A stretch of DNA of 6,649 nucleotides from GW2011-AR1 sp964384965. Its GTDB lineage: Archaea > Nanobdellota > Nanobdellia > Pacearchaeales > GW2011-AR1. The stretch lies in assembly GCA_964384965.1 (NCBI GenBank), contig CAYLLR010000028.1, positions 1 to 6,649 on the forward strand, read 5' to 3'. Position 1 is the first letter of the stretch. Each line of letters opens with the position of its first letter. Both the position numbers and the translations under genes were made by a program. Shown piece by piece: positions 5,077-6,649 of the stretch. The notes beneath the pieces are model-generated. The model had not been told where the DNA came from. It saw nothing but the letters and a program-made list of their open reading frames with translations, and searched no databases.

Positions 5077-5532
5077 ATGAATAGTGAAAAAAAATTTAAG
5101 AGTAAAAAAGAATTAATCATTCCTCTTGAGTTTAGAATTATTAGTGTAGAATATAATCTTAATTCACTTAGCACTTCTAATGGGATTTTTGGTCCAGGAT
5201 ATGCTTCTAATTTAACTGGAATTATCCCGCATTTATCTTTAAAAGTAAAAGGAATTGGTGCTGAAAACCCAATTTCAGAATTAATCTTTTTTGGTTTTTC
5301 AAATTTAGAGAAGGAAGATTTCATAAAAGCTTATATACATAAATATGAAAAGAAAACGGGTTTAGAGGTTGTTAATTTATCCTTTGATCCGGACTTTAAA
5401 TCAAATAAGGATTATTATTTTGAAAGACCTTTTATTAAAAAAGAAATTGTATCTAAGATAGAAAAATTAAATTCAAATGAAGAAGTTATTGCAACTTTTA
5501 ATGGGCTTGAAGACATTGATTTGAGTTTATAG
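5077..5532 (+). CDS. Unknown protein
   Basis: A complete 151-residue frame with natural amino-acid make-up: a basic N-terminus (MNSEKKFKSKKE), then alternating strand-like segments (LIIPLEFRIISVEYNL, HLSLKVKGIG, ISELIFFGFSNL) and a helical, lysine-rich C-terminal half ending in EEVIATFNGLEDIDLSL. There is no signal peptide or membrane segment, so a cytoplasmic protein is likely. I do not recognise a family or any active-site motif. It has its own TATA box and a T-rich end (5533-5547), and tRNA-Ser follows 64 bases later on the same strand. The minus-strand frames over the same bases are mirrors of it. Confidence 0.7.
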   Translation: MNSEKKFKSKKELIIPLEFRIISVEYNLNSLSTSNGIFGPGYASNLTGIIPHLSLKVKGIGAENPISELIFFGFSNLEKEDFIKAYIHKYEKKTGLEVVNLSFDPDFKSNKDYYFERPFIKKEIVSKIEKLNSNEEVIATFNGLEDIDLSL

Positions 5533-5547
5533 TTTTTTCTTATTTTC
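5533..5547 (+). terminator. T-rich tract after the unknown gene
   Basis: ttttttcttattttc right after the stop codon resembles an archaeal T-tract terminator and precedes the separate tRNA-Ser promoter. Confidence 0.4.
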
Positions 5548-5562
5548 ATAATTTTCAAAATA

Positions 5563-5570
5563 TTTATAAG
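5563..5570 (+). promoter_or_regulatory. TATA box of tRNA-Ser
   Basis: tttataag is centred about 30 bases before the first base of the tRNA, matching the spacing seen for the tRNA-iMet gene in this window. Confidence 0.55.
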
Positions 5571-5596
5571 TAGGAAAAGTTCTTTAATTTTAGTAT

Positions 5597-5678
5597 GCCT
5601 CGGTCGCATAGTGGTTATTGCACCGGATTGCTAATCCGGGCCCTTCGGGGCGCGCAGGTTCAATTCCTGCCCGGGGCG
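5597..5678 (+). tRNA. tRNA-Ser (GCU)
   Basis: Acceptor strands GCCTCGG and CCGGGGC pair along all 7 positions (one T:G), with discriminator G at 5678, usual for serine. The anticodon stem is CCGGA/TCCGG with loop TTGCTAA, giving anticodon GCT at 5630-5632, which reads AGC and AGU. The variable arm is 14 bases with a GCCC-ttcg-GGGC stem, the long arm of class II tRNAs that marks serine. The T arm is GCAGG/CCTGC. The D stem is short (GCA/TGC). There is no intron. CCA is not encoded. Its own TATA box lies upstream. Confidence 0.92.
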
Positions 5679-5732
5679 TTTTATCTTATATAAAAAACTT
5701 TTGGAATCCGTCTTTTTTTGTCCAATTCAAAA

Positions 5733-5789
5733 TGAACTTTCTTTCCGGCGATAACCCTATAAAAATAAATTTCACTTGAAACTTTTTGA
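5733..5789 (-). repeat. 57-bp duplicate of the sorting-domain 3' end (left copy)
   Basis: Fifty-six of 57 bases match 6416-6472 in the same orientation; the only difference (5772 against 6455) changes a glycine codon to glutamate in the parent frame. Read on the minus strand it would encode QKVSSEIYFYRVIAGKKV, the tail of the sorting domain, but it has no start and continues into unrelated codons. It lies just beyond the toxin stop, so the two copies bracket the toxin-antitoxin genes. Confidence 0.9.
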
Positions 5790-5801
5790 ATTAAGAACTT
5801 T

Positions 5802-6071
5802 TTATTTGTAAATCTTATTGTGATGATTTAAATCATAAAAAATAATTTTATCTTCTGTTTTATTATATCTAAAAATTAAGACAAAATTTTTATTTATATG
5901 AACTCTTTTAAAATCTTGCATTGGAAATTTTAAATTTTTATAATGTTCAACATTTGAGGTATTTATAATCTCATTAATTTTTTTCCAGACTATTTCATAT
6001 TTTTTCTTATCTTTTTTAAAAAGTTTTTTTAGATAATCATAGAGATTTTTTTCTACCTCAAATTTTCTCAT
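5802..6071 (-). CDS. relE: RelE-type mRNA-cleaving toxin, archaeal class
   Basis: An 89-residue protein that probably binds ribosomes and cuts mRNA in the A site when free of its antitoxin, halting translation. The signature is the C-terminal half: PMQDFKRVHINKNFVLIFRY (50-69), then KIIFYDLNHHNKIYK (75-89), the beta-sheet core of archaeal RelE-like toxins, with R56, the HH at 83-84 and Y88 as likely functional residues. The N-terminal half is the usual pair of basic helices. Its ATG overlaps the stop of the antitoxin by four bases (ATGA), so translation is coupled and the antitoxin is made first. It appears intact. Its 3' end is 12 bases from the 57-bp duplicate. Confidence 0.85.
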   Translation of the reverse strand: MRKFEVEKNLYDYLKKLFKKDKKKYEIVWKKINEIINTSNVEHYKNLKFPMQDFKRVHINKNFVLIFRYNKTEDKIIFYDLNHHNKIYK

Positions 6072-6310
6072 TTTTCAATAGTTTTTTTTAGGTCCTCTAT
6101 AGAATTAAAATCAAGAAAAATTCCTTCTTTTTTTATTTTTTTCAATTTATTGATATATTCTGGCCTTAATTCTGGCTCTAAAATTTCAGAACCATATTCA
6201 GCAACTATCTTTGATATTGCTTCGCTTTTTGTTTTAAATCCAAATCTTGCTTTTATTATGTTTAATATGTGATTCACTTCATTAGGAATTTCAATTATTG
6301 CTTGTACCAT
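6068..6310 (-). CDS. Antitoxin of the RelE pair, DUF2683-like ribbon-helix-helix
   Basis: An 80-residue protein starting MVQAIIEIPNEV, with a short N-terminal strand and two helices (NHILNIIKARFGF, KSEAISKIVAEYGSEI) as in ribbon-helix-helix DNA-binding antitoxins, then EPELRPEYINKLKKIKKEG and a helix that would wrap the toxin. VQAIIEI, KSEAI and ELRPEYI match what I recall of the archaeal DUF2683 family, often found next to RelE. It should neutralise the toxin and repress its own operon. A start 12 codons further up (6346) is possible, but those codons overlap the TATA-like repeat, whereas the ATG at 6310 has an aaagg ribosome site about 10 bases before it; 6310 is preferred. Confidence 0.8.
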   Translation of the reverse strand: MVQAIIEIPNEVNHILNIIKARFGFKTKSEAISKIVAEYGSEILEPELRPEYINKLKKIKKEGIFLDFNSIEDLKKTIEK

Positions 6311-6356
6311 TTTATTTTTTCCTTTTATATATAATATATATTTCATATATATAAAG
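6311..6356 (-). promoter_or_regulatory. Promoter, AT-palindrome and ribosome site of the toxin-antitoxin operon
   Basis: The minus strand reads ctttatatatatg (6344-6356), a strong TATA-like box about 40 bases before the ATG, followed by another atat-rich block that makes an approximate palindrome around gaa, and then aaagg (6321-6325). TATA spacing predicts a leader of about 14 bases carrying the ribosome site. The palindrome is the natural place for the antitoxin to bind and repress, by analogy with other RelBE operons. Confidence 0.45.
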
Positions 6357-6387
6357 GTTTCTTTGGTCTCTCAAGAATAAATTAAAA

Positions 6388-6649
6388 TCACTTCAAAAGA
6401 ATCATCTTTTTCGTTTGAACTTTCTTTCCGGCGATAACCCTATAAAAATAAATTCCACTTGAAACTTTTTGATTGTATTCGTTTAACCCGTTCCATTTGA
6501 CTTCGTGCGTCCCGGCATTTCTGTCTCCTTTAATGGTTCGTACTTTTTCGCCTTTTATATCATAAATATCTATCGAAAGGTTCGCAGTATAATTCGGAAG
6601 TTCGTATTTTATTGTCGTTGAAGGATTAAACGGATTCGGATAGTTTTGA
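6388..6649 (-). CDS. C-terminal end of a secreted protein with T9SS type A / FlgD-Ig-like sorting domain (5' end outside window)
   Basis: The last 86 codons of a gene whose start lies beyond the window. The visible protein begins QNYPNPFNPSTTIKYELP, the hallmark start of the Por/T9SS type A C-terminal sorting domain. It continues with the usual order: LSIDIYDIKGEKVRTI, NAGTHEVKWNGLNE, VSSGIYFYRVIAGKK, and the final basic QTKKMILLK. In bacteria of the Bacteroidetes and related (FCB) groups this beta-sandwich sends large proteins through the type IX system and anchors them to the surface. Nothing in this window suggests such a system, and the other genes look archaeal. The codons are richer in G and C (CCG, ACG, CGA, GGC) than the neighbours', which supports transfer from a bacterium. 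The final 57 bp of its domain region are duplicated at 5733-5789. Confidence 0.88.
   Translation of the reverse strand, partial: QNYPNPFNPSTTIKYELPNYTANLSIDIYDIKGEKVRTIKGDRNAGTHEVKWNGLNEYNQKVSSGIYFYRVIAGKKVQTKKMILLK
6416..6472 (-). repeat. 57-bp duplicate of the sorting-domain 3' end (right, parent copy)
   Basis: This copy is inside the intact sorting-domain reading frame (QKVSSGIYFYRVIAGKKV) and is therefore the likely source of the left copy 683 bp away. The repeats are direct, so recombination between them could delete the toxin-antitoxin pair. Confidence 0.9.

Noticed and set aside
5025..5324. Minus-strand 99-codon frame
   Set aside because: It is antisense to the unknown gene at 5077-5532, which has better composition and a TATA box.
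5415..5609. Minus-strand 64-codon frame
   Set aside because: It overlaps the end of the 5077 gene and the start of tRNA-Ser, with no sign of a promoter.

Overview
The window looks like an AT-rich archaeal genome fragment, most likely from a small-genome (DPANN-type, Pacearchaeota/Woesearchaeota-like) lineage. The archaeal signs are an archaeal/plant-type D-aminoacyl-tRNA deacylase (DtdA), an initiator tRNA gene interrupted by an intron in the anticodon loop, TATA-like boxes about 26-30 bases before several starts with little or no leader, T-run terminators, and an archaeal-style RelE toxin paired with a DUF2683-like antitoxin. The lineage is inferred from style; no marker gene settles it. A run of exactly 100 Ns at 3238-3337 shows this is a draft scaffold.

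Layout. 1-389 (minus): 3'-truncated gene for a Rossmann-like, possibly SLOG/LOG-family protein. 390-622: intergenic, with an out-of-place GC-rich block. 623-1356 (minus): a gene broken by several frameshifts, directly downstream of dtdA. 1363-2151 (minus): dtdA. 2152-2540: no intact gene, only weak coding-like scraps and a TATA-like motif. 2541-2981 (minus): small multi-pass membrane protein. 3078-3206 (plus): intron-containing tRNA-iMet, followed by a 104-bp tandem repeat whose units carry a copy of the 3' end of that tRNA, its T-run and a hairpin; the assembly gap falls inside this array. 3695-3970 (minus): small exported or membrane-anchored protein. 4070-5030 (plus): a seven-helix membrane protein followed after one base by a winged-helix DNA-binding protein. 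5077-5532 (plus): unknown protein. 5597-5678 (plus): tRNA-Ser(GCU). 5802-6310 (minus): toxin-antitoxin pair. 6388-6649 (minus): the C-terminus of a large secreted protein ending in a bacterial-type T9SS type A / FlgD-Ig-like sorting domain.

How the parts relate. DtdA recycles tRNAs mischarged with D-amino acids, and the broken gene after it was probably its operon partner. The membrane protein/winged-helix pair looks like a simple sensor-regulator unit, with a perfect inverted repeat just upstream of its promoter and between two divergent genes. The toxin-antitoxin pair lies between two near-identical 57-bp copies of the 3' coding sequence of the sorting-domain gene, suggesting rearrangement or insertion there. 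The most unusual structure is the tRNA-tail tandem array; its closest known parallel is the E. coli tyrT repeat region, which is of different sequence and domain of life.
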